A DNA stretch of 64,000 nucleotides, taken from Nocardiopsis quinghaiensis. Lineage in GTDB: Bacteria > Actinomycetota > Actinomycetes > Streptosporangiales > Streptosporangiaceae. Every line of letters starts with the position of its first letter. The first letter of the stretch is position 1. The stretch spans positions 1 through 64,000 of the forward strand of contig NZ_ML703338.1 in assembly GCF_008638365.1 (NCBI RefSeq), read 5' to 3'. The position numbers were made by a program, and so were the translations under genes. This document shows, one piece after another, positions 1 through 11,760 of this stretch. Below the pieces are notes generated by a model. The model was not told where the DNA came from, did no database searches, and saw only the letters and a program-made list of their open reading frames with translations.

Positions 1-78
1 CTGCTCGTAGGTGTAGCCCTCAGACCACAGCGTCTGGATCTGGACCCGCTCATCTCGATTCAGTCGCTTCCCTGCCAC
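1..78 (-). CDS. IS30-family transposase, N-terminal fragment (cut by window edge)
   Basis: Only the first 26 codons lie in the window; the gene runs off the left edge. Reading leftward from a GTG at 76-78, the peptide begins VAGKRLNRDERVQIQTLWSE and continues GYTYEQ. This resembles the N-terminal helix-turn-helix (HTH_38 type) that IS30-family transposases use to bind terminal repeats. A purine-rich stretch (complement of about 81-90) gives a ribosome binding site. The sequence outward to about 116 contains TGTTTGTTGCAACGTT on the minus strand and may be the element's terminal inverted repeat, but the other end is not available. The family call is inference from a short motif. Confidence 0.5.
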   Translation of the reverse strand, partial: MAGKRLNRDERVQIQTLWSEGYTYEQ

Positions 79-206
79 AACCCTCTCCCCTGACCAGGAA
101 CGTTGCAACAAACACTAGAAACCACCCGCTCCAACCTTGCTATAAGTACAAGATCATCCGGGGGTGGAGCACTCCAGTCACACCGGGAACGTATCCGGTC
201 GGCCCA

Positions 207-479
207 CTAACGTGCGGCGGCGTGTACCAGAGCGGCCCACTCCGCGCGGTCGAAGGTCAGGTGTCCGGCCTCGCGGTCCTGGGTGGCCAGCAGCTTTCCG
301 CTCGCTCCCAACTCGGCGTCCAGCATTTCCGCCATGGGAGGTCGGGGCAGCGCGTGCCCGTTCGTCCATCGGGAATCCGGCGCCGCGGACGCGTTGACAC
401 GGCGCGCGAGCTGCTTCTGGGAAATCCCGTTCAGCTCCCGGAACCTGGTGAGCGCATCGGGGAAAGGGGGTTCCGCCAT
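207..479 (-). pseudogene. Xre-type helix-turn-helix regulator, truncated remnant
   Basis: This 90-residue reading frame carries an Xre-like helix-turn-helix in its first 50 residues: FRELNGISQKQLARRVN followed by a degraded recognition helix. It then has the ALPRPPMAEMLDAELGASG segment seen in large actinobacterial Xre regulators. Those regulators are normally 250-400 residues, with a long C-terminal domain. Here the frame stops shortly after residue 85, where the linker to that domain would start. The canonical 'xISKWErG' helix reads APDSRWTNG, so the DNA-reading helix is also altered. Its position just inside an IS30 end suggests a gene cut and eroded after insertion or rearrangement. A functional short protein cannot be excluded. 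Confidence 0.45.
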
Positions 480-899
480 GCGCGAAAGGTTACGCCCGGA
501 TTCCTCGCCGAGTCAGGTGTTCGCCGAGGCCCCGCAGATGGTGGAGGGATCCGTTTCCGAAGTCACATGCTGATTCCGTGACGGGTCGCGGCGACCGAAC
601 GCCCTTCGGCGAACCCGGACGTGAGCAGAGGGAGAACGGTGAGCGCAGTCGTGACTGCTGTGGAGCCGGGTGTGCCGCTGCGGGTCGGAATCATCACCAC
701 CAACGGCCTCGGCGTGGAGAAGAGAAGCGGTCATCAACCCGTTCGTGCGCGCCAGTGCGCGCCAACGCCCGGCCGCACCAGTGGTTCGTTGGGATACGCC
801 CTGACGAGGACCGGCTCAGAGCGGTGCTCGGCGCCGCCGAGGCGTGGGCACATCACCGTGACGCTTGGTGAACGTTCAGGTCCTTGGCTCTGGTGGCGT
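480..899. other. Gene-free stretch with coding-like relics
   Basis: About 420 bases without a convincing gene. Two short plus-strand segments look protein-like but lie in different frames: a GTG-started stretch from about 640 (VSAVVTAVEPGVPLRVGIIT) and another frame near 770-871 containing PHQWFVGIRPDEDRLRAVLG and ending at a TGA at 869-871. They could be the two halves of one frameshifted gene, but I do not recognise a family. No promoter or RNA gene is evident. Confidence 0.25.
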
Positions 900-934
900 G
901 AAGAGGCCCCGGAGCTCGAACCCGGGGCCTCTTC
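900..934. terminator. Strong hairpin, 13-bp perfect stem
   Basis: The arms at 900-912 and 922-934 are perfect inverted repeats (GAAGAGGCCCCGG and its complement) around a 9-base loop. There is no long T-run, as is usual for actinobacterial terminators. It lies about 115 bases past the stop of the minus-strand metallo-hydrolase and about 30 bases past the end of the plus-strand relic, so it could terminate from either side. Confidence 0.6.
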
Positions 935-1048
935 GACGCCGGTCGGGTCGGTTGCCCCACAGAGACCGCTTACCAGGTCCCCGGGTTCGCCGACGAGGTC
1001 GCGGAACGGTTCGCCCACGGCCTTTCGACGCGGGGCGGTGGGGCCGGG

Positions 1049-1684
1049 TCAGAACCCCCGTGCCGCCCAGTCGTCGAGGTGCTCGGCGGCCTCGGCGACG
1101 GTGGTGGACTCGCCGTGGCCGGGGTGGACGACCGTGTCGCCCGGCAGAGCCACGAGGCGGTCGCGGATCGAGGCGATGATCGTCGGGAAGTCCGAGAAGG
1201 GCTGACCTGTGGCACCGGGGCCGTCGGCGGAGAGGGTGTCCCCGGTGAGGACCACCCCGAGCCCGGGTGCGTACAGGCACACGCCGCCGGGGGTGTGCCC
1301 CGGTGTGTGCAGGATGTCCAGCTCCACACCGCCGACCACGAGCGCCTCACCGTGGAGCAGCGGGGCGTCGGGCTCCTGGTACGGATACACGCGGTGCCAC
1401 AGCTCGGCGTCGTCGGGGTGCAGCAGGATCGGGCAGTCGGCGAGGTCGGCCAGGGCGACGGCCGCGTTGACGTGGTCGCTGTGCCCGTGCGTGGACACGA
1501 TCGCCATCAGCTCACGGTCGCCCAGGGCCCGGGCGATCGCCTCGTGGTCGTGCGCGGCGTCGACGACGATCGCGCTGTCCTCGTCTCCGACGATCCACAC
1601 GTTGTTCTCGACACCGAACTCGCCTCCCTCCAGGCTGACGACTCCAGAGGTACGCAGGCGCTGGACGGGGGAAGGAACGCTCAC
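1049..1684 (-). CDS. MBL-fold metallo-hydrolase (glyoxalase II-like)
   Basis: A 211-residue metallo-beta-lactamase-fold hydrolase, probably cytoplasmic. The zinc-binding signature is complete: THGHSDH near residue 63 (HxHxDH), a second-shell HTPGHTPG near 130, the bridging aspartate in LTGDTLS near 147, and HPGHGES near 185. Compact size and these motifs resemble the glyoxalase-II/persulfide-dioxygenase-like branch, which hydrolyses thioesters or oxidises persulfides. The substrate cannot be read from sequence. Start is a GTG at 1684 preceded by AGGTGGTGA. The gene is single, with the adenylate cyclase gene upstream on the same strand and a 74-base gap. Confidence 0.85.
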   Translation of the reverse strand: MSVPSPVQRLRTSGVVSLEGGEFGVENNVWIVGDEDSAIVVDAAHDHEAIARALGDRELMAIVSTHGHSDHVNAAVALADLADCPILLHPDDAELWHRVYPYQEPDAPLLHGEALVVGGVELDILHTPGHTPGGVCLYAPGLGVVLTGDTLSADGPGATGQPFSDFPTIIASIRDRLVALPGDTVVHPGHGESTTVAEAAEHLDDWAARGF

Positions 1685-1758
1685 GGTTCACCACCTGGTC
1701 TCTCGTGGGCTGGTCCGACGTCTCCGAGCCTATCCCGCACACGCGTGCCGGACGCGGT

Positions 1759-2745
1759 TCAGCCCCCGGGCTCGAAGTTGCGGCGCAGCGCGTAGGGCTG
1801 GATGAGCCCGAGTCCGTGCGCGTGGCGGGCGCGCACCCTGACCACCTGCAGGCCCTCCTCGTCGGCGAGGCTCTCGGCGAGGTTGTCGTCGATCAGGACC
1901 GTGCCGGGGCGGGCGAAGGAGGTCAGACGGCTGGAGCGGTTGACGGTCGTGCCGAACACGTCGCCGTGCAGGGTCAGGACCGGGCCGGAGGCCAGGCCCA
2001 CCCGGACGTCGGGCACCTCCACGTGGGTCTTGACACCCGAGGCCAGGCGCAGCGCGATGTCGGCGGCCTCGGCCGGGGAGTCGGCCACGTAGAGGACCTC
2101 GTCGCCGAGGGTCTTGACGACGCGGCCGCCCCCGGAGGCGACGATGTCGGCGGCGGTGGCCTCGAAGCCCTCGACCACCCCGGCCAGCTCGACCTCGTCC
2201 AGTTCGCGGCTCAGCGTGGTGAAGGAGACCAGGTCGGCGAACCCCACGATCAGCGGGTAGTAGTTGGGCACGCTGTCCTGGCCGTTGGACATCACCGCGA
2301 GGGTGCGGGCCGCGGAGGCGGAGAGCTGTCGGCGCCAGATGTGCAGCAGGAGCCGTTCGACGTCCGGCAGCAACTCCTTGACCCGGCCCATCAGCGGACT
2401 GACGGAGTCCTCGCCCTCCCGGAAGATGAGCGTGCTCAGGATGCTGGTCTGCCAGTCGGCCAGGCGCGCCATGGTCTGGCCCATCGCGCGGGCGAAGCGG
2501 ACCACGCCCTCCTCGTCCAGGATCCCCTCCTGGAGCAGGCTGTTGGCGATGCGCAGCGACTCGACGTCGCTCTCGGCGAAGACGATCGTCTCGTCGCCCT
2601 GGCTGGGAAAGCCGAGGGCGCGCCAGATACGTCCGGCCAGCTCGGCGTCGGCACCGGCGAGTTCGACCGCCTGCTCCCTGGTGTAGACCGCCTCACCGCC
2701 GAGCAGGGCGGACTCGATCGCTTTCGGGTCGGGACGCGACGACAT
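1759..2745 (-). CDS. Class III adenylate/guanylate cyclase with N-terminal regulatory domain
   Basis: A 328-residue soluble nucleotide cyclase. The N-terminal ~150 residues form the 'adenylate cyclase regulatory' helical module typical of actinobacterial pH-responsive cyclases. The C-terminal ~170 residues are the catalytic domain. Catalytic features are intact: the first metal aspartate in FADLVSFT, the lysine and second aspartate in VKTLGDEVLY, and the transition-state Asn/Arg pair in TTVNRSSRLTS. It should therefore make cyclic nucleotide as a homodimer. Whether ATP or GTP is preferred is not certain. I chose the ATG at 2745 (after GAAAGAGAACGT); an in-frame ATG at 2766 would add seven residues. 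No transmembrane segment is seen. Confidence 0.85.
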   Translation of the reverse strand: MSSRPDPKAIESALLGGEAVYTREQAVELAGADAELAGRIWRALGFPSQGDETIVFAESDVESLRIANSLLQEGILDEEGVVRFARAMGQTMARLADWQTSILSTLIFREGEDSVSPLMGRVKELLPDVERLLLHIWRRQLSASAARTLAVMSNGQDSVPNYYPLIVGFADLVSFTTLSRELDEVELAGVVEGFEATAADIVASGGGRVVKTLGDEVLYVADSPAEAADIALRLASGVKTHVEVPDVRVGLASGPVLTLHGDVFGTTVNRSSRLTSFARPGTVLIDDNLAESLADEEGLQVVRVRARHAHGLGLIQPYALRRNFEPGG

Positions 2746-2891
2746 ACGTTCTCTTTCACGGGCCATCCCCGCCGGAACGGGGAACAGTCACTTCGTCACC
2801 GGCCGATGGCACGGCACTGGGTTCCCCTCCAGCTTACGCCCGCGTCCGCCTCCCTGGAGGGGCGGGCGGTCGTCCGCTTCGTACGGGCCGG

Positions 2892-3752
2892 TCAGGAGCC
2901 GGGACGTACGTGCACGACGTCGCCCGCGCTCAGGGCCCGTTCTCCTTCGGGGCCCTCCACCAGGAGCCGGGCCCCGGAGTCGACACCGGTCGCGGTGCCC
3001 TCCAGGAACCGCTCACCGGGCAGGTGCACCCGCACACGGCGGCCGATGGTGGCGCACATACCCCGGTAGAGGGCGGCCAGGCCGCTGGCCTCGGCGTCCC
3101 CGCCGGCGGCGGTCCACACCGTGTACAGCTCCTCGAACCGGTCCAGGACGGAGGCGAGAAGGGCGCCCCGGTCCAGGCCGCCGACGCCCTCACCGCGCAG
3201 GGAGACGGCGGTGTCCACGGGCAGTTCGGCCCGGTCCTGGGAGACGTTGATCCCGATCCCCACGACCACGCCCGCCGTGCCCGAGGAGAAGTCGATCTCG
3301 GCCAGGATCCCGGCGAGCTTGCCGTCGGCCGGTCCCGGCTCGGCGCGCAGGTGCGCGGGGACGATGACGTCGTTGGGCCACTTGAGGGCCGCCTCGGCCC
3401 CCGGCACCCGGCGCACCGCGTCGACGGCGGCCACGCCCATGAGCGCGGACAGCCAGCCCAGCCTCGCGGTGGGCACCCCGGGCCGGACCAGGAGGGAGAA
3501 GGTGAGTGCGGCGCGCGGCGGGGTGGAGAAGCCGCGTCCGAGACGGCCGCGCCCCGCGGTCTGGTGCTCGGTGACCAGCACGCTCCCGTGCGGGGCGCCC
3601 CGCCGGGCCCGTCCGGCCAGCTCGGTGTTGGTGGACCCGGCCTCGGGGAGCACCTCGATCCGGTGCCACATGCCGCCCGGGCGGACGAGGGCGGCGTCGA
3701 GCGCCGCGGTGTCGAGCGGAGGGCGCGGGAAGGGGTCGGTCGTGCTGGCCAT
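2892..3752 (-). CDS. birA: Biotin--[acetyl-CoA-carboxylase] ligase
   Basis: A 286-residue biotin protein ligase that activates biotin to biotinyl-AMP and loads it on the carrier lysine of carboxylases. The adenylate-binding loop TAGRGRLGRGF lies near residue 90, the KWPNDV motif near 145, and a short C-terminal beta domain (VRVHLPGERFLEGTATGV) follows. There is no N-terminal helix-turn-helix, so it is a monofunctional ligase and not a biotin repressor like E. coli BirA. Its natural substrate is probably the biotin-carboxylase/carrier protein encoded at 8847-10613, on the far side of ppc. Start MASTTD at 3752. Confidence 0.93.
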   Translation of the reverse strand: MASTTDPFPRPPLDTAALDAALVRPGGMWHRIEVLPEAGSTNTELAGRARRGAPHGSVLVTEHQTAGRGRLGRGFSTPPRAALTFSLLVRPGVPTARLGWLSALMGVAAVDAVRRVPGAEAALKWPNDVIVPAHLRAEPGPADGKLAGILAEIDFSSGTAGVVVGIGINVSQDRAELPVDTAVSLRGEGVGGLDRGALLASVLDRFEELYTVWTAAGGDAEASGLAALYRGMCATIGRRVRVHLPGERFLEGTATGVDSGARLLVEGPEGERALSAGDVVHVRPGS

Positions 3753-3841
3753 ACCTCCCATTACAGCAGCGCCGAGACCCCGTTCGGGAACCCGTGTGCC
3801 CGACCGTTCCCCCGACCGCTCCGCGGCTGACGCTCTCCTCC

Positions 3842-3952
3842 GATCCCAGGAACGGTGCGTACACCCGGATGACGAAACCGCCGTTCGGCAAGGAGATCCA
3901 CCTCCCCGAACCGTTCGGCCCCACGCTCGACGCCTCCGGCTTCCCGGCCTGA
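3842..3952 (+). pseudogene. C-terminal remnant of a Uma2-family protein
   Basis: Between birA and ppc, one plus-strand frame reads NGAYTRMTKPPFGKEIHLPE followed by PFGPTLDASGFPA and a TGA at 3950-3952. Codon third positions here are nearly all G/C. This matches the usual end of actinobacterial Uma2 (putative restriction endonuclease-like) proteins, where 'Y-x-R ... lPePfg-tlDts-fP' closes the fold; compare the tail of the Uma2 gene at 10677. No catalytic core or N-terminus is found upstream, so only the last ~37 residues remain. An independent 27-residue peptide starting at ATG 3869 is the alternative reading. A strong hairpin follows it directly. Confidence 0.45.
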
Positions 3953-3980
3953 CCGGCCTGACCGGCAAGGCACCGAACGC

Positions 3981-4016
3981 ACGGCGCCCCGCACCGGGAA
4001 GGGTGCGGGGCGCCGT
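3981..4016. terminator. Bidirectional terminator, 15-bp perfect stem
   Basis: ACGGCGCCCCGCACC (3981-3995) and its exact complement (4002-4016) surround a six-base loop GGGAAG. It lies 15 bases past the ppc stop (minus strand) and 29 bases past the Uma2 remnant (plus strand), so it can serve both convergent units. Confidence 0.8.
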
Positions 4017-4031
4017 CGCGCGCGGGCGGGG

Positions 4032-6677
<2,646 letters not shown>

Positions 6678-6929
6678 GGCCCCGACCCTACAGAGATCGC
6701 ACCGGCCGCCAGGTGCGCGGGGGCACATTTCCGATGTTTTGCCCGAGCGTTAAGAATTGTTGCTCCAAGGAAAGGAGTGCACATTCCCTCACGCCGTTTC
6801 CCCGGAGTCCGCCCCTTCGTTTCGCGCGCCGCGCCGGCTCGGGGGCCGGCCGCGCCGAAGCCACCTACCAGCGAGTAACACAGGGCTCGGTTCCCTGCCG
6901 CGGGCGGCGCGCGGTTAACCTGCGTAGTT

Positions 6930-8540
6930 ATGGCCACCGAAGCCCCTGAACCACTGTCCCCGGACGAGATCGACATCCACACGACCGCGGGCAAGCTCGC
7001 CGACCTGCGGCGGCGCCGCTACGAGGCCGTGCACGCGGGATCGGCCCGAGCCGTCGAGAAGCAGCACGCCAAAGGCAAGATGACCGCCCGCGAGCGGATC
7101 GACGCACTGCTCGATCCCGGCTCGTTCGTGGAGTTCGACGCCCTGGCCCGACACCGCTCCACCAGCTTCGGGCTGGAGAGCAACCGCCCCTACGGCGACG
7201 GCGTCGTCACCGGCCACGGCACGGTCGACGGACGCCCCGTCGCCGTGTTCAGCCAGGACGTCACCGTCTTCGGCGGGTCGCTGGGCGAGGTCTACGGCGA
7301 GAAGATCGTCAAGGTCCTCGACCACGCCCTCACCAACGGGTGCCCCGTCGTGGGCATCAACGAGGGCGGCGGAGCGCGCATCCAGGAGGGCGTGGTCGCG
7401 CTGGGCCTGTACGCCGAGATCTTCAAGCGCAACACCCACGCCTCGGGCGTCATCCCCCAGATCTCCCTGATCATGGGTGCCGCCGCGGGCGGCCACGTCT
7501 ACTCCCCCGCCCTCACCGACTTCATCGTGATGGTCGACGAGACCTCGCAGATGTTCATCACCGGTCCCGACGTGATCAAGACCGTCACCGGCGAGGACGT
7601 CTCCATGGAGGAGCTGGGCGGCGCCCGCACCCACAACACCAGGTCTGGCGTGGCGCACTACATGGGCGCCGACGAGCAGGACGCGATCGAATACGTGAAG
7701 ACGCTGCTCTCGCACCTGCCCGACAACAACCTGGAGGAGGCGCCGGTCCTGCCGCCCGAGGACGCCCCGGGCGACGAGGCCACCGACGCCGACCTGGCCC
7801 TGGACTCCTTCATCCCGGACTCGGCCAACCAGCCCTACGACATGAGGACGGTCGTCGAGAGCGTCCTGGACGACGGCGACTTCCTGGAGGTCCACTCCCA
7901 GTTCGCCACCAACATCGTGGTGGGCTACGGCCGCGTGGACGGCCGTTCCGTCGGCGTCGTGGCCAACCAGCCCATGAGCTTCGCGGGCTGCCTGGACATC
8001 GACGCCTCCGAGAAGGCCGCGCGCTTCGTGCGCACCTGCGACGCCTTCAACGTCCCGGTGCTGACCTTCGTGGACGTGCCCGGCTTCCTGCCCGGCACCG
8101 ACCAGGAGTGGGACGGCATCATCCGCCGCGGCGCCAAGCTGCTGTACGCCTACGCCGAGGCCACTGTCCCCCTGATCACCGTGATCACGCGCAAGGCCTT
8201 CGGCGGCGCCTACGACGTCATGGGCTCCAAGCACCTGGGCGCGGACGTCAACCTGGCCTGGCCCACCGCGCAGATCGCGGTCATGGGCGCCCAGGGCGCG
8301 GTGAACATCCTGCACCGGCGCACCCTGGCCGCGGCCGACGACGTCGAGGCCGAGCGCACCCGGCTCATCGGCGAGTACGAGGACACGCTCCTCAACCCCT
8401 ACTCCGCCGCCGAGCGGGGGTACGTGGACGGCGTCATCATGCCCTCCGAGACCCGTGTCCAGGTCGCCAAGGCCCTCAGGGCGCTGCGGAACAAGCGCAA
8501 GCAGCTGCCGCCCAAGAAGCACGGGAACATCCCGCTGTGA
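6930..8540 (+). CDS. accD: Acyl-CoA (propionyl-/acetyl-CoA) carboxylase, beta (carboxyltransferase) subunit
   Basis: A 536-residue carboxyltransferase that moves the carboxyl group from biotin to propionyl- or acetyl-CoA. Two crotonase-like halves are visible. The N-half carries [14 protein letters not shown] and [20 protein letters not shown] (acyl-CoA oxyanion region). The C-half carries the [16 protein letters not shown] biotin-pocket motif. It is the first gene of accD-accE-(gap)-accA. Length and motifs match actinobacterial PccB/AccD proteins, which usually prefer propionyl-CoA; the exact acyl preference rests on inference. The stop codon overlaps the start of the epsilon subunit, indicating translational coupling. 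Confidence 0.95.
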   Translation: MATEAPEPLSPDEIDIHTTAGKLADLRRRRYEAVHAGSARAVEKQHAKGKMTARERIDALLDPGSFVEFDALARHRSTSFGLESNRPYGDGVVTGHGTVDGRPVAVFSQDVTVFGGSLGEVYGEKIVKVLDHALTNGCPVVGINEGGGARIQEGVVALGLYAEIFKRNTHASGVIPQISLIMGAAAGGHVYSPALTDFIVMVDETSQMFITGPDVIKTVTGEDVSMEELGGARTHNTRSGVAHYMGADEQDAIEYVKTLLSHLPDNNLEEAPVLPPEDAPGDEATDADLALDSFIPDSANQPYDMRTVVESVLDDGDFLEVHSQFATNIVVGYGRVDGRSVGVVANQPMSFAGCLDIDASEKAARFVRTCDAFNVPVLTFVDVPGFLPGTDQEWDGIIRRGAKLLYAYAEATVPLITVITRKAFGGAYDVMGSKHLGADVNLAWPTAQIAVMGAQGAVNILHRRTLAAADDVEAERTRLIGEYEDTLLNPYSAAERGYVDGVIMPSETRVQVAKALRALRNKRKQLPPKKHGNIPL

Positions 8541-8755
8541 GCGCGCCGAAGGACCCAGCGCACCTGGCCGTGGTGCGCGGTGAGCCGACCGCCGAGGAGA
8601 TCGCGGTCCTCACCGCGGTGCTCAGCGCGCGCGCCGCCGCCCGTTCCGCCGAGAGGCCGGAGCCGGAGCGCCCGCCCGGGTGGCGGGACCGCTCGCGGGC
8701 GCTGAGCGCCCCCCTGCGGCCCGGCCCCGGTGCCTGGCGGATGAGCATGAGATGA
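8537..8755 (+). CDS. accE: Acyl-CoA carboxylase epsilon subunit
   Basis: A 72-residue protein starting at a GTG (8537-8539) that overlaps the accD stop as GTGA. It begins with the epsilon-family signature [20 protein letters not shown], followed by a charged linker and a C-terminal [20 protein letters not shown] segment. In Streptomyces and mycobacteria this small subunit binds the beta hexamer and raises carboxylase activity; it is specific to actinobacteria. The direct overlap with accD ensures equimolar synthesis with its partner. Confidence 0.9.
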   Translation: MSAPKDPAHLAVVRGEPTAEEIAVLTAVLSARAAARSAERPEPERPPGWRDRSRALSAPLRPGPGAWRMSMR

Positions 8756-8846
8756 CCCCGGTGCCTCCCCGTTCCCAGTTCCCAGACTCCTCACGGCGCG
8801 GCCGGCGCGCTGTCCGCCCCACGCCACAGCAGAAGGACTTCCCACC

Positions 8847-10613
8847 GTGCGTAAAGTACTGATCGCCAACCGCGGCGAGATCGCCGTGCGCATCGCCCGC
8901 GCCTGTCGCGACGCGGGGATCGAAAGCGTCGCCGTCTACGCCGAGCCCGACCTGGACGCCCTGCACGTCAAGGTCGCCGACCAGGCCCACGCCCTGGGCG
9001 GTACCACCCCGGCCGACTCCTACCTGGACATCGCCAAGCTCCTGGACGTGGCCCGCCGCACGGGCGCGGACGCCGTGCACCCCGGGTACGGGTTCCTGGC
9101 CGAGAACGCCGGCTTCGCCCAGGCCGTCATCGACGCCGGCCTCACCTGGATCGGCCCCCCGCCCGCGGCGATCACCGCCCTGGGCGACAAGGTCCAGGCC
9201 CGCCACATCGCGCAGAAGGTCGGTGCCCCGCTGGTGGCGGGCACCCCCGACCCGGTCGGGTCGGCCGAGGAGGTCGTGGCCTTCGCCGAGGAGCACGGCC
9301 TGCCCATCGCGATCAAGGCCGCCTTCGGCGGCGGCGGGCGCGGCCTCAAGGTCGCCCACACCCTGGAGGAGGTGCCCGACGCCTACGAGTCCGCGGTGCG
9401 CGAGGCCGTCACCGCGTTCGGGCGCGGGGAGTGCTTCGTGGAGCGCTACCTGGACCGGCCCCGCCACGTGGAGACCCAGTGCCTGGCCGACACCCACGGC
9501 AACGTCGTGGTCGTCTCCACCCGCGACTGCTCGCTGCAGCGGCGCCACCAGAAGCTCGTGGAGGAGGCCCCGGCCCCGTTCCTGAGCCAGGACCAGATGG
9601 ATCGGCTCCGCTCCTCCTCCAAGGCCATCCTGGCCGAGGCCGACTACGTGGGCGCCGGTACGTGCGAGTTCCTCGTCGGCGTCGACGGCACCATCTCCTT
9701 CCTGGAGGTCAACACCCGCCTGCAGGTCGAACACCCGGTGAGCGAGGAGGTCACCGGTATCGACCTGGTCCGTGAGATGTTCCGGATCGCCGACGGCGAG
9801 GAACTGGGCTACGGCGATCCGGCCGTGCGCGGGCACTCCTTCGAGTTCCGGATCAACGCCGAGGACGCGGGCCGGGGCTTCATGCCCGCCCCGGGCACCA
9901 TCACCGGGCTGAGGCTGCCCACCGGTCCGGGCGTGCGCGTGGACACCGGCTGCGAAGCGGGGTTCACCGTCCCGCAGGCCTTCGACTCCATGGTCGCCAA
10001 GCTGATCGTGACCGGCCGTACCCGCACCGAGGCGTTGCAGCGCTCGCGGCGGGCGCTGGCCGAATTCGAGGTGGGCGGGATGCCCACGGTCATCCCCTTC
10101 CACGAGGCCGTGGTGGAGGATCCGGCGTTCGCCCCGGCCGACCCGGCCCGGGAGTTCGGGGTCCACACCCGGTGGATCGAGACCGAGTTCGACAACCGGA
10201 TCGAGCCCTGGTCGGGCGTCCCCGGCGAGGCCGGGGAGGCCGAGCGGGAGACCGTGACCGTGGAGGTGGGCGGCAAGCGCGTCGACGTGGTGCTGCCCGC
10301 CGGCCTGGGCGCCTCGGCCGCCGCCCCCGCGGCGGGTGGCGGCAGCAGGAGGAAGCGTGCCTCGCGTAGGGGCGGCGGGGCCGCGGTGGCCGGTGGTGAC
10401 GCGTTGGTCTCACCGATGCAGGGGACCGTGGTCAAGCTGGTGGCCGAGGAGGGCGCCCAGGTCGCCGAGGGCGACACGGTGGTCGTGATCGAGGCGATGA
10501 AGATGGAGCAGCCGCTGAACGCGCACAAGGCGGGCACGGTCACCGGCCTGAAGGTCGCCGCGGGCGAGACCGTGGGCAACGGCGCGGTGGTCTGCGAGAT
10601 CAAGGACGCCTGA
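8847..10613 (+). CDS. accA: Acyl-CoA carboxylase alpha subunit (biotin carboxylase + biotin carrier)
   Basis: A 588-residue biotin-dependent alpha chain. The N-terminal biotin carboxylase (residues 1-~445) shows NRGEIAVRI, the ATP-grasp glycine loop [11 protein letters not shown] near 170, and the active-site [17 protein letters not shown] near 290. After a Gly/Ala/Arg-rich linker, the last ~70 residues are a carrier domain with the biotinylation site EAMKMEQ (lysine near 552). Length equals AccA1/AccA2 of Streptomyces. Start is the GTG at 8847 following CTTCCCACC. It lies 91 bases after accE and probably shares its transcript. The carrier lysine is the expected substrate of BirA encoded nearby. 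Confidence 0.95.
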   Translation: MRKVLIANRGEIAVRIARACRDAGIESVAVYAEPDLDALHVKVADQAHALGGTTPADSYLDIAKLLDVARRTGADAVHPGYGFLAENAGFAQAVIDAGLTWIGPPPAAITALGDKVQARHIAQKVGAPLVAGTPDPVGSAEEVVAFAEEHGLPIAIKAAFGGGGRGLKVAHTLEEVPDAYESAVREAVTAFGRGECFVERYLDRPRHVETQCLADTHGNVVVVSTRDCSLQRRHQKLVEEAPAPFLSQDQMDRLRSSSKAILAEADYVGAGTCEFLVGVDGTISFLEVNTRLQVEHPVSEEVTGIDLVREMFRIADGEELGYGDPAVRGHSFEFRINAEDAGRGFMPAPGTITGLRLPTGPGVRVDTGCEAGFTVPQAFDSMVAKLIVTGRTRTEALQRSRRALAEFEVGGMPTVIPFHEAVVEDPAFAPADPAREFGVHTRWIETEFDNRIEPWSGVPGEAGEAERETVTVEVGGKRVDVVLPAGLGASAAAPAAGGGSRRKRASRRGGGAAVAGGDALVSPMQGTVVKLVAEEGAQVAEGDTVVVIEAMKMEQPLNAHKAGTVTGLKVAAGETVGNGAVVCEIKDA

Positions 10614-10631
10614 CGTCCGCACCGCGCGGGT

Positions 10632-10662
10632 GGGGGAGGTACCGGCGACCGGTGCCTCCCCC
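10632..10662. terminator. Terminator hairpin after accA
   Basis: Arms 10632-10645 and 10649-10662 pair over 14 positions (one G-U) around a 3-base loop. The hairpin sits between the accA stop and the convergent Uma2 pseudogene and can serve both. Confidence 0.65.
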
Positions 10663-10676
10663 TCACGCATACGCGG

Positions 10677-11347
10677 TCAGCGGTGCAGGACGTCGGTCAG
10701 GTCGGACTCCAGATCAAGGGGTGCGGAGACCGTGAGCTTCTTGCGGTGCGCAGCCGGTCGGCAGTAGTCACCGGAAGGACTGGCCGGATCCCTCTCGTAC
10801 TCGTAGACCACCGCGTCGTCCCCCTCCTGCTCGACTCGCCAGAAGAAGGGGACACCGGCACGGGCATAGAGCTGAGGTTTGCGCTCCCGGTCCCTGATCA
10901 CCGACTCCGGCGAGACGACCTCGACCGCGAGTTCCACCGCTTCAGGGGGAACCATGCCTGTTCCAGCCTCGCGAAGGCGTCTGCGCGGACCGGCGTCAAG
11001 TCCGGTTCCGGACGCTGTCGCTCACCGAGTCTGACCGAGAACTCCCTGGCCACCCGGAGACCGCTGGGGAGGTGCGCCTTCAGCGCGTCCCCCAACAGTT
11101 CAAGAACCAGCGTGTGGAACAGCTTCTGGGGGCTCACCAGTACCAGGCTTCCGTCGATGAGTTCGGTGTGCGGCGGAAGATCCGGGATGCGGTCGAGGTC
11201 ATCAGCGGTGAATCCCTGCGGAGGGGGCATCGGGATCGTCACCTCACCGAACTCCGGGACCGGGCGTCCTGCCACGGACGGAACAGACATGTCACTGCCT
11301 CCGGTCGTCGGATCGCTCTCGTCGCCCACAGTAGCCATCACTGTCAC
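10677..11347 (-). pseudogene. Uma2-family endonuclease-like gene with a single frameshift
   Basis: The N-terminal half (from 11347, or from MSVPSV further in) reads through IPDLPPHTELIDGSLVLVSP, the usual Uma2 core start, to RPEPDLTPVRADAFARLEQAWFP. It then falls out of frame. The remainder continues in another frame as PPEAVELAVEVVSPESVIRD, then RKPQLYARAGVPFFWRVE, and ends normally at 10677. The break lies in a C5 run on the coding strand (plus-strand 10945-10949); one more C would restore a continuous protein of about 220 residues. The PD-(D/E)xK residues (EPD, then VELAVEVVSPES) are kept on both sides. So this is a very recent frameshift or a sequencing slip. Function of Uma2 proteins is poorly known. 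Confidence 0.8.
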
Positions 11348-11760
11348 CCCGTAACGGTGTTCTCAACACATCGTCCCACCCCACCCCGGCCGCAGGGTGA
11401 TCCTCACCGCACCCTCACCCGGGAAGGCGCACCGCAACGCCCGTGGAGTGGACGATGTGGCCTCAGGGACAGGAAGTTGTCCACGTTCGTGCATGGAATA
11501 GGTAAGGAACGAACGTTATTGTCCTTGTTTGTGACGAACATCTGGGGACTGACGCGGCGGTGGCACATCGACCTGTGCCGCCGCAGCTCCCAAGCGTGTA
11601 GCTAGGTCCACGCGCGCCCGTCCGGGCAGCGCGCCGCACACCCTCCCCCGTCACCGCCCCCTGGTGGTCACCGCCATTCCCCGAGCCGGAGCCCCGCGAC
11701 GCCGAACGCGCCGCAGGGTGCGCTTCCGGTTGCCTTCACCGTCCTCTGGAGTCCCAACCC
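11348..11760. other. Intergenic leader upstream of the symporter
   Basis: About 410 bases between the Uma2 pseudogene and the symporter start. It holds a relatively AT-rich patch near 11495-11545 (GGAACGAACGTTATTGTCC) that may be the promoter. Further down is a hairpin at 11554-11584, with a ten-base-pair stem (GCGGC..GGCAC with GTGCCGCCGC) interrupted by a three-base bulge. The long 5' leader may be regulatory; no known riboswitch was recognised. Confidence 0.3.

Noticed and set aside
900..934. Possible tRNA T-arm (GCTCGAACCC)
   Set aside because: The surrounding bases form a perfect 13-bp hairpin with no acceptor, D or anticodon arm; it is a terminator-like structure.
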